Below, piece by piece: positions 34,199-43,793 of a DNA stretch of 64,000 nucleotides; within the stretch, counting starts at the first letter, position 1; every line of letters begins with the position of its first letter. The notes under the pieces were generated by a model, which saw only the letters and a program-made list of their open reading frames with translations, did no database searches and was not told the DNA's origin. This DNA comes from SYFY01 sp041752315 (GTDB lineage: Bacteria > Pseudomonadota > Gammaproteobacteria > Pseudomonadales > Azotimanducaceae): positions 62,001 through 126,000 of the forward strand of contig JBGSHJ010000086.1 of NCBI GenBank assembly GCA_041752315.1, written 5' to 3'. The position numbers and the translations under genes were made by a program.

Positions 34199-35059
34199 AT
34201 GCAAAGTATGACCGCATTCGCTCGCACCCAAGGGGACTACGCCCGCTTTCACCTTGTGTGGGAGTTGCGCTCGGTCAATCATCGCTACCTGGAAACCCAG
34301 TTTCGCCTCCCGGACGCATTCCGCAATCTCGAACAGCGGCTCCGGGATACCTCGCGTGCACACCTCAAACGGGGCAAGCTCGATGCGATTCTTCGCTACG
34401 ACCGGGCCGTTCGCGAAGGGGCATTCGAGATCAATCGGCCGCTGCTGCTTCAGCTTTTGGCGTCTCTCGAACAAATACGCAGGGATGTGCCGGATATCGG
34501 CGTGGTCAGTCCACTGGATCTCATGCGCTGGCCTGGCGTTCTGCAGGATGCGAGCGCCGAGGATGAAGCGCTGCTGACCCGTGCAGGTGAATTGTTCGAA
34601 CAAGCGCTGGTGGAATTGCTTCAGAACAGAAAGCGGGAAGGTTCGGCACTTCGTGGGGTGATCGAAGATCGTCTGGACGCCATCGATAATCACATCGTTG
34701 CATTGCGCGGCTTGTCCCACACAGCAAGCCGCGACCTTCTGGAGAGACTTCGCAATCGAATTGCCGAACTGGCCATGGAAGTTGATCCGCATCGACTGGA
34801 ACAGGAAATTGCGCTGATCGCACAGAAAGGCGACGTCGCCGAGGAGCTGGATCGCCTGGCTATCCACGTCGAAGAGTTCCGGGGCGCGCTGAAGAGTAAT
34901 GGTCCACAGGGTCGTCGTCTCGATTTTCTGACCCAGGAAATGAACCGGGAAACCAACACCTTGGGTTCAAAATCTGCCCAACCCGAGGTATCCCAACGTG
35001 TTGTCGATCTGAAGGTGATCATCGAGCAGATTCGCGAGCAGGTACAGAACATCGAATGA
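34199..35059 (+). CDS. yicC: YicC family endoribonuclease-like protein
   Basis: A 286-residue stress-related protein; E. coli YicC has been reported to act in RNA turnover. Family patterns: MTAFARTQGDYARFHLVWEL, LRSVNHRYLETQFRLP, RGKLDAILRY and the C-terminal DFLTQEMNRETNTLGSK with VVDLKVIIEQIREQVQN. The ATG at 34199 matches the usual MxxMTAFAR start. Its stop overlaps the gmk ATG as ATGA. Confidence 0.95.
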   Translation: MQSMTAFARTQGDYARFHLVWELRSVNHRYLETQFRLPDAFRNLEQRLRDTSRAHLKRGKLDAILRYDRAVREGAFEINRPLLLQLLASLEQIRRDVPDIGVVSPLDLMRWPGVLQDASAEDEALLTRAGELFEQALVELLQNRKREGSALRGVIEDRLDAIDNHIVALRGLSHTASRDLLERLRNRIAELAMEVDPHRLEQEIALIAQKGDVAEELDRLAIHVEEFRGALKSNGPQGRRLDFLTQEMNRETNTLGSKSAQPEVSQRVVDLKVIIEQIREQVQNIE

Positions 35060-35694
35060 CGGCGGATCGACCCGGCCTCCTCTTTGTGGTCTCAGCTCCA
35101 TCAGGCGCAGGCAAGACATCGCTGGTTGCCGCCTTGCTCGCGTCGTTGCCGGGGATCGCCGTCTGCATATCCCACACGACGAGGCCCCCTCGCTCGAAGG
35201 AAGTCGACGGAGTGAATTACCACTTCATTGATCGCGCCACCTTTGAGTCCATGATCACGGCCGGCGCTTTCCTCGAGCACGCGAGTGTTTTTGGCAACTA
35301 TTACGGCACTTCGATGGAAAGTGCGCGTGCAGCGCTGGATTCGGGAATGGACCTCATCCTTGAGATCGATTGGCAGGGGGCGGCCCAGATTCGGCACCTG
35401 CGACCTGAAACACTCTCCATCTTCATCCTCCCACCTGATCTGCCAACCCTCGAGGAGCGCCTGCGGGCCCGCGGTCAGGACGACGATTCGGTAATTCGTG
35501 GCCGGCTGTCAAAGGCCGTGGAAGAGATGTCGCACTGGTCCGAATTCGACTTTCTGGTGATCAATGACGACTTTGAGCGTGCAACAGCCGACATGATCGC
35601 CATCGTCCGCAGTGAACGTCTGCGACGCACACCTCAACAGGCCGTTCTGGCAGTACGACTGGCTGCGTTGCTGGACAGTCCTTCAGGCCCTTGA
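35056..35694 (+). CDS. gmk: Guanylate kinase
   Basis: It phosphorylates GMP to GDP with ATP, 212 residues. The P-loop is SAPSGAGKTSLV, the GMP-binding motif SHTTRPPRSKEVDGVNYHF, followed by FGNYYGTS and LILEIDWQGAAQIR. It is the gene before rpoZ-spoT, a conserved order linking guanine nucleotide supply and (p)ppGpp metabolism. Confidence 0.96.
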   Translation: MTADRPGLLFVVSAPSGAGKTSLVAALLASLPGIAVCISHTTRPPRSKEVDGVNYHFIDRATFESMITAGAFLEHASVFGNYYGTSMESARAALDSGMDLILEIDWQGAAQIRHLRPETLSIFILPPDLPTLEERLRARGQDDDSVIRGRLSKAVEEMSHWSEFDFLVINDDFERATADMIAIVRSERLRRTPQQAVLAVRLAALLDSPSGP

Positions 35695-35733
35695 GTACAC
35701 TGCGACGCCTTTTCACTGACTGACCAAGCACTT

Positions 35734-36006
35734 ATGGCACGTATCACCGTTGAAGACTGCCTCGACCACGTAGATAACCGCTTTGAACTGGTAATGCTTG
35801 CCACCCGTCGTGCCCGCCAACTCCGATCCTTCGGAGCGTACGCCCTGGTACCGGAAGAAAACGACAAACCGACCGTAATTGCGCTCCGCGAGATTGCTGC
35901 CGGACTGATCTCCCAAGAAAAGCTTGACGACATGGATATCCGCGTCGAGGATGAGCCTGTGATCGTGTCTTTCGGTTCTCCAGATGAGGGGTTCGGCGAC
36001 CTCTGA
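35734..36006 (+). CDS. rpoZ: RNA polymerase omega subunit
   Basis: A 90-residue subunit that helps assemble the beta' subunit and forms part of a ppGpp site. MARITVEDCLDHVDNRFELV and ARQLRSF are the omega signature. It lies 39 bases after gmk; its last codons overlap the spoT start. Confidence 0.96.
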   Translation: MARITVEDCLDHVDNRFELVMLATRRARQLRSFGAYALVPEENDKPTVIALREIAAGLISQEKLDDMDIRVEDEPVIVSFGSPDEGFGDL

Positions 36007-38233
36007 CCAGGCAGGCATTCCAGCCAGTCCGGTCAAGCCCAAAAAGTCCACCGGCTCGTTCTTTGTCCAGAGGTTGGCAGAGCGTGCCTGCTTGGACGCA
36101 ATTGCAGCTCCGATCACCTTTCCCGAGCTGAAAGAAAAGTATCTGTCGAACTATCTCGACAGCGGGCAGATCCGCGAAGTCGAGGCTGCCTACGAGTGTG
36201 CCGATCGTGCCCACAAGGGGCACATGCGGCGGACCGGGCACCCCTACATCACTCATCCGCTCGCCGTTTGCGAGATCCTCGCCAGCATGCGGATGGACCA
36301 TCAATCGCTGATGGCGGCGCTCCTGCATGATGTGATCGAAAACACCGAAATCAACAAGGAGACGCTGGGTACCTGGTTCGGTCAACCAGTCGCCGATCTT
36401 GTCGATGGTGTTTCGAAGTTCTCGAAGATTTTCAAATCCCGAGCCGAGGCGCAGGCGGAGAATTTTCAGAAAATGGCGCTCGCCATGGCCAAGGACATGC
36501 GAGTCATCATGGTCAAGATGGCCGACCGCTTGCACAACATGCGGACGATTGGCGTCATGAGTTCGGAACAACGCCAGCGAATCGCTCGCGAGACTCTCGA
36601 TTTCTACGCTCCGATTGCCAACCGACTTGGCATCAATCACATCAAGATCGAATTCGAGGAGTTGGGGTTCGAAGCACTCTATCCCATGCGGGCCGATCGA
36701 ATAGGCCGCGCGGTATCTTCTGCCAAGGGGCGCCGCAAGGAGTTGATTGAAGAGATCCGCACATCAATCGCCCGCTCTTTGATGCAGGAAGGCATACAGG
36801 CAACCGTACAGGCACGGGAAAAACACCTGTACTCGATCTATCGAAAGATGAGGACCCAACTCAAATCCTTCAAGGACATCACGGATGTCTTCGGTTTTCG
36901 CGTGGTCGTTTCACAGGTTGACGAGTGTTATCGGGCGCTCGGTGTCATGCACAATCTCTATAAACCCATGGCGGGACGATTCAAGGACTACATAGCCATT
37001 CCCAAATCGAACGGCTACCAGTCGCTGCACACAACCCTGTTCAGCATGCATGGTATTCCCATCGAAGTGCAGATCCGCACCAAGCACATGGAATCTGTCG
37101 CCCACCATGGGATTGCGGGCCACTGGTTGTACAAGTCTGCCGATACGGATCCATTCGATGTCAGCCAGAAGCGGGCACGAGAATGGGTTCGCGATCTGCT
37201 CGAATTGCAGCAGCGGGCCGGCAATCCGCTCGAATTCATCGAGAGTCTGAAAACCGATCTGTTCCCTGACGAGGTTTACGTGTTTACACCGAAGGGCGAC
37301 ATCATGGAGTTGCCGCGTGGCGCCTGCTCCATAGATTTTGCCTATTCCGTCCACACGGACGTCGGCAATACCTGTGTGTCCTGCCTGATCGAAGGCAATC
37401 CGGCTCCGTTGTCCCAGCAATTGCAAAGCGGCCAGTACGTCGAAATTCGCACCTCGAAAGACGCAAGGCCAAGCGCCGAATGGCTTACCTTCGTGGTTAC
37501 CGGCAAGGCAAGATCCGCAATCCGACACGCGCTGAAGAACCAGCAACAGTCTGAATCGATTGCCCTGGGCGAACGTTTGCTGAATCGCTCACTGGCCGGT
37601 GCAAATCGCACGATCCGTGATTTTGATTTCCGAAGGTTGCGACGGGTTCTCCTGGAGTTCGGCGTGCGACGGCTGAATGAACTGCTGTCGGCGATTGGAA
37701 CCGGTGATCAGATGGCCTATGTCGTCGCGCAGCGACTCATTGCCGCCGATGACCCTTTGAGCGATGCAGTTTTTGTGGAGCAGGAGGGACCGGTCAGCAT
37801 TCGCGGAGGCGAGGGACTTGTCATCAAGTACGCGCGGTGCTGCGGTCCCGTTCCAGGTGACGCCATCGTCGGGCACATGACGCCTGGGAAAGGGTTTGTC
37901 GTCCACATCGAGACGTGCGCCAACATCAATGAAATCCGCCGACGCAAGGCCAGCGAGATCATTCCGGCGCGTTGGGCAGGTTCGACCAACAACGAGTTCC
38001 TGACAGCGCTCAGAATCGACATCAAACGAGGCAAAGGTGTCATCGCGGAACTCGCAGCGACGCTGACCGATACCGATGCAAACATCGAGAACATCAATGT
38101 CGAAGAGCGCAGTGCCAACGTCACCAGTGTGGTGGTCACCATCGGTGTCCGCAATCGGACGCACCTGGCTCGTGTCATGCGCAGGGTCAGGGCGATCGGT
38201 GCAACGCTGAGCATTTCCAGATCGAGCGCCTGA
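35984..38233 (+). CDS. spoT: Bifunctional (p)ppGpp synthetase/hydrolase SpoT
   Basis: The stringent-response enzyme that makes and degrades (p)ppGpp, 749 residues. The HD hydrolase domain (about 70-210) has its metal-binding HD at H115-D116 in ALLHDVIENT and VKMADRLHNMRT. The synthetase domain follows (about 290-400) with ITDVFGFRVVV and R332-F-K-D335, the RFKD charge type of bifunctional SpoT rather than RelA. The TGS domain is at about 420-480 and a C-terminal ACT domain at about 670-745. The chosen ATG overlaps rpoZ by 23 bases and adds roughly 45 residues before the family start; a later start is possible. Confidence 0.95.
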   Translation: MRGSATSDQAGIPASPVKPKKSTGSFFVQRLAERACLDAIAAPITFPELKEKYLSNYLDSGQIREVEAAYECADRAHKGHMRRTGHPYITHPLAVCEILASMRMDHQSLMAALLHDVIENTEINKETLGTWFGQPVADLVDGVSKFSKIFKSRAEAQAENFQKMALAMAKDMRVIMVKMADRLHNMRTIGVMSSEQRQRIARETLDFYAPIANRLGINHIKIEFEELGFEALYPMRADRIGRAVSSAKGRRKELIEEIRTSIARSLMQEGIQATVQAREKHLYSIYRKMRTQLKSFKDITDVFGFRVVVSQVDECYRALGVMHNLYKPMAGRFKDYIAIPKSNGYQSLHTTLFSMHGIPIEVQIRTKHMESVAHHGIAGHWLYKSADTDPFDVSQKRAREWVRDLLELQQRAGNPLEFIESLKTDLFPDEVYVFTPKGDIMELPRGACSIDFAYSVHTDVGNTCVSCLIEGNPAPLSQQLQSGQYVEIRTSKDARPSAEWLTFVVTGKARSAIRHALKNQQQSESIALGERLLNRSLAGANRTIRDFDFRRLRRVLLEFGVRRLNELLSAIGTGDQMAYVVAQRLIAADDPLSDAVFVEQEGPVSIRGGEGLVIKYARCCGPVPGDAIVGHMTPGKGFVVHIETCANINEIRRRKASEIIPARWAGSTNNEFLTALRIDIKRGKGVIAELAATLTDTDANIENINVEERSANVTSVVVTIGVRNRTHLARVMRRVRAIGATLSISRSSA

Positions 38234-38293
38234 GATGCAGTTGCCTGCCAACAGAACCGGGAACGCAAACAATTTCATGAAGGGGAATGCATC

Positions 38294-38677
38294 ATGCAGA
38301 TCGAGGTAATCTCGACCCAGGCAGCACCTGCGGCAATCGGGACATACTCGCAGGCGATCCGAGCCGGGGAAACCCTCTATGTCTCCGGCCAGATACCGCT
38401 CGATCCCGCTACCGGCATGCTGATCGAGGGCACCTTTCAGGAACGGGTTCGGCAGGTTTTTGCAAACCTGGCTGCCATCGCCGGGGCTGCCGGGCTGTCC
38501 TTGAGCGACGCCGTGAAGATCACGGTGTTTTTGCAGGACCTGGGCCGGTTCAGCGAGCTGAACGAAGAGATGGCCAGACATTTCAAGCCTCCATACCCGG
38601 CTCGTGCCGCAATCGAGGTTTCGGCGTTGCCTCGTGGTACCGATGTGGAAATAGACGCCATTCTGGTCCGTCGTTGA
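38294..38677 (+). CDS. ridA: RidA family reactive imine deaminase
   Basis: A 127-residue YjgF/RidA protein that hydrolyses 2-aminoacrylate and related imines. Motifs: GTYSQAIRAGETLYVSGQIP, NLAAIAGAAGLSLSDAVK and RAAIEVSALPRGTDVEIDAI, including the substrate-binding arginine. spoT-ridA-recG is a conserved order. Its TGA overlaps the recG TTG start. Confidence 0.95.
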   Translation: MQIEVISTQAAPAAIGTYSQAIRAGETLYVSGQIPLDPATGMLIEGTFQERVRQVFANLAAIAGAAGLSLSDAVKITVFLQDLGRFSELNEEMARHFKPPYPARAAIEVSALPRGTDVEIDAILVRR

Positions 38678-40683
38678 CAACCCCCCTGCCGGACCTGCCG
38701 ATCTCCGAGCTGAAGGGGGTGGGCCCGGCCACGCTAAAAGCCCTGGCGCGTCTGGCAATCGAAAAACACCGGGATTTGCTGCTGCACCTGCCACACCGGT
38801 ACGAAGACCGCTCCCGAATTGTGCCGTTCAATGAGTTGAGTCCCGAGCTGGAAGCACTGGTTGACGGGACCATCATCGACGTCGAACAGGTTCGTGGGCG
38901 CGTTCCCGCGCTGCTCGTCACGATCACGGATGGAACGTCAATGCTCACCCTGCGGTTTTTCCGGCTGTACGCGCGTCAGCAGAATGAATTCACTCCGGGA
39001 CGCTTCATACGAGCCTTCGGCACCGTGCAATTTGCAAACCGTGGTTTGCAGATGTTTCATCCTGACTACACGCTGTCCGACACCCGGCTGCCATCACCGC
39101 AGCCCGAGTTGACGCCTGTGTATCCCGCGACCAAGGGGCTGACGCAGGCCACACTGCGCAAGCTCGCAAGCGCCGTATGTTCGCTGGCATGGCCCGATGA
39201 GGAAGGTTGGCCGTGGACCGCGTTGAAGCGGTTGCATCGTCCACTTTCCACGGACATCAGCAGGATCGAGTCAACCCGCCGGGAACTGGCTCTGGATGAA
39301 CTCACCGCGTACCAGTTGATCATGCGCGAGCAGACAAGGAAGCGGCTGGCAGCCATGGCGATTCCACTATCCAGAGGTCCGGCGCTTGGCCGCCAGCTGA
39401 TGGCATCCCTGGGTTTCGAACTGACCTCAGCGCAGCGTCGTGTCATCGGGGAAGTGCTCACCGATCTGGAGCGACCGATGCCAATGCTTCGCCTCGTGCA
39501 GGGAGACGTCGGCTCAGGCAAGACGGTCATCGCCGCTTTTGCGGCCATTCGCGCCGCAGAGAACAACTGTCAGACGGTAATCATGGCTCCTACCGAGCTG
39601 CTCGCAGAACAGCATGCTGTGAACTTCAAACGCTGGCTCGAACCGCTGGGGATATCGGTAACCCTGCTTACTGCTGCCGTGAAAGGCGCAACGCGAACGC
39701 AGTGTCTCAAGGAACTTGCCAACGGCAAGGTGGCTGTGGCGGTAGGAACACATGCGTTGTTCCAGTCGCAGGTTGCTTTTCACCGGCTGGCACTCGTCAT
39801 CGTCGATGAACAGCACCGATTTGGTGTACACCAGCGCATGGCGCTGCGAGACAAGGGTGCAGCACCACATCAGTTGATCATGACTGCAACTCCCATCCCG
39901 AGAACCCTGACCATGGCCCTCTACGCTGACATGGACGTCTCGAAGGTTGACGAACTGCCGAAGGGGCGCCAGCCAATAACCACTCGTGTGATGAGCCAGA
40001 GCCAGAGGGCAGAACTGCTGACGTGGTTGCGGGCAGTGCTTGGCAGGGGTGAGCAGGCATTCTGGGTGTGCACCCTGATCGAAGCCAACGACGAGATTCC
40101 AGCTCGCGCCGCAGAAGAAGCAAACGAGCTGCTCACCACCGAACTTCCGGGTGTAGCGCTGGGACTGTTGCACGGTCGCATGAAGCCCGAAGATAAAGCA
40201 GAAGTGTTCGCCCGCTTCAAACGAGGGGAGCTTTCCATGCTGGTCGCCACCACGGTGATCGAAGTGGGAGTCGACGTCCCGAATGCGACCGCAATCGTCG
40301 TCGAAAATCCCGAACGCCTTGGTCTTGCGCAGCTCCACCAGCTCCGCGGTCGAGTCGGCAGGGGTAACACACCGTCGCACTGTGTCCTGCTCCACTCCGG
40401 AAACCTGAGCGAAACTGCCCGGGCCAGACTACGAGCCATGCGTGACAGCCAGGATGGTTTTTACCTGGCCGAGAGGGACCTCGAGTTGCGCGGACCTGGA
40501 GAGGTGCTGGGGACAAGGCAGACAGGGGCAGCGGCCTTTCGGCTGGCTGTGCTCGACCATGACTCTGATCTGCTGGCGGAAGCTGCGCAGCGGAGCCTGC
40601 GCTTATTCGAATCAAAACCACAGACCGCACGACGATTGCTCGAAGCCTGGTCACCAGGCAGCGGGATCTCTTTTCCGATCTGA
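38674..40683 (+). CDS. recG: ATP-dependent DNA helicase RecG
   Basis: A branch-migrating helicase that reverses stalled forks and processes recombination intermediates, 669 residues. The wedge domain (about 1-170) starts LPISELKGVGPATLKALARL; the helicase part has QGDVGSGKT (about 278), APTELLAEQH, DEQHRFGVHQR, TATPIPRTL and the C-terminal LRGRVGRG and TRQTG segments. The start is TTG at 38674 (TTGA overlap with ridA). The frame also stays open back to 38287, but that part is ridA read in another frame. Confidence 0.95.
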   Translation: MTTPLPDLPISELKGVGPATLKALARLAIEKHRDLLLHLPHRYEDRSRIVPFNELSPELEALVDGTIIDVEQVRGRVPALLVTITDGTSMLTLRFFRLYARQQNEFTPGRFIRAFGTVQFANRGLQMFHPDYTLSDTRLPSPQPELTPVYPATKGLTQATLRKLASAVCSLAWPDEEGWPWTALKRLHRPLSTDISRIESTRRELALDELTAYQLIMREQTRKRLAAMAIPLSRGPALGRQLMASLGFELTSAQRRVIGEVLTDLERPMPMLRLVQGDVGSGKTVIAAFAAIRAAENNCQTVIMAPTELLAEQHAVNFKRWLEPLGISVTLLTAAVKGATRTQCLKELANGKVAVAVGTHALFQSQVAFHRLALVIVDEQHRFGVHQRMALRDKGAAPHQLIMTATPIPRTLTMALYADMDVSKVDELPKGRQPITTRVMSQSQRAELLTWLRAVLGRGEQAFWVCTLIEANDEIPARAAEEANELLTTELPGVALGLLHGRMKPEDKAEVFARFKRGELSMLVATTVIEVGVDVPNATAIVVENPERLGLAQLHQLRGRVGRGNTPSHCVLLHSGNLSETARARLRAMRDSQDGFYLAERDLELRGPGEVLGTRQTGAAAFRLAVLDHDSDLLAEAAQRSLRLFESKPQTARRLLEAWSPGSGISFPI

Positions 40684-40754
40684 TCTGTGACGCCGCCGCC
40701 GGGCGAGGCGCCACACAACGCCTAAACTCTCCGGACTGCCACTGGAGTATTTCA

Positions 40755-41990
40755 ATGAGCGTTGAGACCGGCGACATCCGAGTCCGAGCCACCACACTGG
40801 CCGATGCGCATTCCAGCGCTACGTGTACGATCCTTCACCGGCGTGACTGGATTTTTGACATCAACGCGTTTGTGCGTACCGAGGGCAGGGCCTGGCGGGT
40901 AGTCCCGGCTCCGACTCCACGCGGTGTCGACTGGAGCGAGTTGGCGGTAACTGACGAATTGCTCGTCGACGCAGCGGTGATGAGCGTCCCGCGTATCGAG
41001 GTTTTCGACCTCTCGGATCCGCACCAGATCGTTGCCACCAGTTCCCTTCGCAATGCCCGGGTCGTCCGCACATGTACACCGGCCACCTCCGCAGTCGGTC
41101 ACACCACTCCTGCCCAACAGATCGACCACGCAATCACTTCCTTCACCGGTCGGCGGCTCAGGCAACGGCTGGACCAGACGCTGGAAATTCCACCGCTGCC
41201 AGTTGCCGCCCAGAAGATAATCGCTCTCAAGTCGAACCCCGACTACTCCCTTGCCGATCTCGTCAAAGTTGTCGAAACGGACCCCTCCATTGCAGCAAAG
41301 ATCATGTCCTGGGCCTGTTCGGCATTTTACGCGGTTGATCCCGCTCCAAGATCCTTGAGTGATGCGATCATGCGGGTACTGGGCTTCGATCTGGTGATGA
41401 ACCTTGCGCTTGGCCTGGCACTGGCTGGAACACTTCGACTTCCCGCACATCAAGTGAACGGCGTGCCGCCTTTCTGGACTGAAGCAGTCTTCACCGCTGC
41501 TGCGATGGAGGCGCTGAGTCGAAGGCAGTCCAACGGATGGGATCAGGCGGGTCTTCACTATCTGACCGGATTGCTGGCCAACTTTGGCACTTTGATTCTG
41601 GGTCATGTGTTCCCGCCCCAGTACGAAGTGCTTTGTCGGCTACAGGAGGCCAATCCGGATGTGCCGGTCAATCAGCTGGATGACCATGTGCTGACGATCT
41701 CCCGCGAAGTGCTTGCGGCAGAACTTTTTGCCCTGTGGGAGTTGCCGGCTTCAACGATTACCGCCGTTCGTCATCAGCATGACACGCATTATACGGGCGA
41801 CCATGCGCACGCCGTCAGCCTGTTGCAGGCTTCACGGGCGATGCTGGGATACGGCTGTCATGAACTGGGTGACATCGATTCGGTAGAGCTGGAAGCCATT
41901 GGCATAGGTGAAGAAGACCTGACTGAAGTCAGCAGTCTTCTGCTCGATTCGCGTGACGCGCTGGAAGGCTTGGCACGTGCTGTCGCCTGA
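40755..41990 (+). CDS. HDOD domain protein with a divergent N-terminal domain
   Basis: A 411-residue cytoplasmic protein. Residues about 145-350 form an HDOD domain: LPPLPVAAQKIIALKSNPDYS-like start, VVETDPSIAAKIMSWACSAFY, and YLTGLLANFG (Ala275 where related domains often have His). HDOD domains lack HD hydrolase residues and usually act in signalling or regulation. Pseudomonas has a related protein next to recG with an N-terminal aminoacyl-tRNA deacylase-like (YbaK) domain; the first 125 residues here could be a degraded version, but no motif is convincing. GGAG is eight bases before the ATG. It is convergent with rubredoxin. Confidence 0.78.
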   Translation: MSVETGDIRVRATTLADAHSSATCTILHRRDWIFDINAFVRTEGRAWRVVPAPTPRGVDWSELAVTDELLVDAAVMSVPRIEVFDLSDPHQIVATSSLRNARVVRTCTPATSAVGHTTPAQQIDHAITSFTGRRLRQRLDQTLEIPPLPVAAQKIIALKSNPDYSLADLVKVVETDPSIAAKIMSWACSAFYAVDPAPRSLSDAIMRVLGFDLVMNLALGLALAGTLRLPAHQVNGVPPFWTEAVFTAAAMEALSRRQSNGWDQAGLHYLTGLLANFGTLILGHVFPPQYEVLCRLQEANPDVPVNQLDDHVLTISREVLAAELFALWELPASTITAVRHQHDTHYTGDHAHAVSLLQASRAMLGYGCHELGDIDSVELEAIGIGEEDLTEVSSLLLDSRDALEGLARAVA

Positions 41991-42050
41991 CGGACCAACT
42001 CTGAGATGACAACGGCCACCAGGAGCTTCCGCTGACTGCACAGCAGTGTT

Positions 42051-42218
42051 TCAACCGACCTCGATCATCTCGAAGTCTTCCTTGCTGACTCCACATTCCG
42101 GGCACACAAAATCCTCAGGGACATTTTCCCAGGGTGTGCCGGGCGGGATGTCTTCTTCTTCACAGCCTTCAGCTTCGTCGTAGATCCAGCCGCAGACGAT
42201 GCACTGCCATTTGCGCAT
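42051..42218 (-). CDS. Rubredoxin
   Basis: A 55-residue iron protein for one-electron transfer. The two iron-binding knuckles CIVCGW and CPECGV are intact, with YDEAEG, the acidic EEDIPPGTPWENVPEDF between them and a DFEMIE end. The ATG at 42218 gives the standard length; in-frame ATG at 42236 and TTG at 42245 would add a few residues. Probably passes electrons to an alkane hydroxylase or oxidative-stress protein elsewhere; no reductase is nearby. Confidence 0.95.
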   Translation of the reverse strand: MRKWQCIVCGWIYDEAEGCEEEDIPPGTPWENVPEDFVCPECGVSKEDFEMIEVG

Positions 42219-42418
42219 GTGAAAACGCCACTCCATACCTTCCAAAGGCGCGCTAACTTACTGGCGCCTCATGGAAAATGCAAAGAATTCTCCATACCCC
42301 CACAGTTGAGCGCCCCGTCCGATCGACAGGAGCAACACAATCCTCCTGCGGCGCTGCAGATCCTTCGCAGGCAGTGGTAAATTGCTTCTCGCCCCTTTTC
42401 TGCTGGAATCCTGCCCCC

Positions 42419-43312
42419 TTGCAGTTCTCTCTGCCGTCTTTGAATGTGGGTGCCTACGGGCGCCTGGCAAGGCTTGACCGCCCGGTGGGAACGCTGCTGC
42501 TGCTGTGGCCGACGTTGGCAGCATTGTTCGCCGCGGCGGACAGCTGGCCGGGCGGCCGTCTGCTTGCAATATTTTCCCTCGGCACCATCCTCATGCGAAG
42601 CGCCGGATGTGTGATCAACGATGTGCTGGACCGTCGTCACGATGGCCTCGTCGAACGCACTCGAAACCGCCCGCTGCCCAGTGGAGATCTTACCGTCGCG
42701 GATGCCCTTCTCTGGCTGGCCATCCTGCTCTGCGGTGCATTGCTGGTCGCAGTCATGTTGTCACCGCTGACCCTGGCGGTTGCCGTGGGAGGACTGGTCA
42801 TTGCCGCGCTTTACCCGCTGATGAAGCGATGGACGTATCTTCCTCAAGTGGTGCTCGGGGCAGCCTTCAGCTGGGGCCTCATCATGGCCTACGTAGAAAT
42901 CGCCGGCACTGTCCCCGCGTCGGGCTGGCTGCTGTTCACGGGCAGCCTGTTGTGGATCGTTGCCTACGATACCTGGTACGCCATGGTGGATCGCGAAGAT
43001 GACCTGAAGGCGGGGATCAAATCGACCGCCATCCTGTTTGGTGCCCAGGATCGTGCCTTCATCGCTGTCCTGCAGACAGGTGCATGGTTCGTACTCATGC
43101 TGTTCGGCATACAGAGTGACGCAGGCCTGCCCTACTATGCCGGACTGATTACGATGGCCGGAACGTTTCTGCATCAGCATCGAGAGGCTCGCAACCGCAG
43201 TCAGGCCGGCTGCTTCAGGGCGTTTACCAACAATGTCTGGTCGGGATTTGCGTTGTTCTGCGGGATCGTTGTCGACTGCTGGGTCTGGCCCGCGGTGACG
43301 GCACATGTTTGA
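42419..43312 (+). CDS. ubiA: 4-hydroxybenzoate octaprenyltransferase UbiA
   Basis: A membrane prenyltransferase that attaches the polyprenyl tail to 4-hydroxybenzoate in ubiquinone synthesis. About 297 residues with seven to nine hydrophobic helices. The first Asp-rich motif is NDVLDRRHDGLVERT and the second is YDTWYAMVDREDDLKAGIKS; LARLDRPVGTLLLLWP is the typical N-terminus. The start is unclear: TTG at 42419 is chosen to match family length, while the frame is open back to an ATG at 42278 with an unconvincing Cys/Pro-rich leader. No ubiC is adjacent. It overlaps the TRAP gene dctQ by eight bases. Confidence 0.88.
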   Translation: MQFSLPSLNVGAYGRLARLDRPVGTLLLLWPTLAALFAAADSWPGGRLLAIFSLGTILMRSAGCVINDVLDRRHDGLVERTRNRPLPSGDLTVADALLWLAILLCGALLVAVMLSPLTLAVAVGGLVIAALYPLMKRWTYLPQVVLGAAFSWGLIMAYVEIAGTVPASGWLLFTGSLLWIVAYDTWYAMVDREDDLKAGIKSTAILFGAQDRAFIAVLQTGAWFVLMLFGIQSDAGLPYYAGLITMAGTFLHQHREARNRSQAGCFRAFTNNVWSGFALFCGIVVDCWVWPAVTAHV

Positions 43313-43793
43313 TCTCATTGATCGGTTGAACGACGCCATAGGCCGAACGGTCGCCTGGTGCATGTTGTTGATGGCGTTACTGACCGTGACCGTGGTGGTG
43401 CTCCGGTATGCCTTCGATATGGGTACGCTTGTTCTGCAGGAGAGTGTGATGTACCTGCATGGGATCGCCTTCATGCTGGCTATTCCCCATACGCTCAAAC
43501 AGGGTGGGCACGTCCGGGTGGATCTGATCTACGGTCGACTCACCTTGCGATCAAAAGCCCTGGTCGACCTCGTTGGTCACGTTGTGTTGCTGTTGCCTGT
43601 GGCCTGCTTTCTTTTCTGGTCGAGCCTTCCCTACGTCGCCAGTTCGTGGCGCACGCTGGAAGGGTCAGGCGATATCGGCGGTATTCCTGCGATCTTCCTC
43701 CTGAAGACCATCATCCCGATGATGGCCGTGCTCCTGTTCCTGCAGGGTGTCACCGAATGTGCACGCTGCATTCGCACATGGTGCGCCAAATGA
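43305..43793 (+). CDS. dctQ: TRAP transporter small permease (DctQ-type)
   Basis: A 162-residue membrane protein with four predicted helices, the small membrane subunit of a tripartite ATP-independent periplasmic transporter. FDMGTLVLQESVMYLHGIAF and KQGGHVRVDLIYGRL are family features. It overlaps ubiA by eight bases and dctM by an ATGA, so the permease genes appear to be co-transcribed with ubiA. Confidence 0.9.
   Translation: MFDLIDRLNDAIGRTVAWCMLLMALLTVTVVVLRYAFDMGTLVLQESVMYLHGIAFMLAIPHTLKQGGHVRVDLIYGRLTLRSKALVDLVGHVVLLLPVACFLFWSSLPYVASSWRTLEGSGDIGGIPAIFLLKTIIPMMAVLLFLQGVTECARCIRTWCAK

Noticed and set aside
38287..38673. N-terminal extension that would make recG a 798-residue protein
   Set aside because: The added part is ridA read in another frame and has no RecG similarity; the TTG overlapping the ridA stop gives the normal length.
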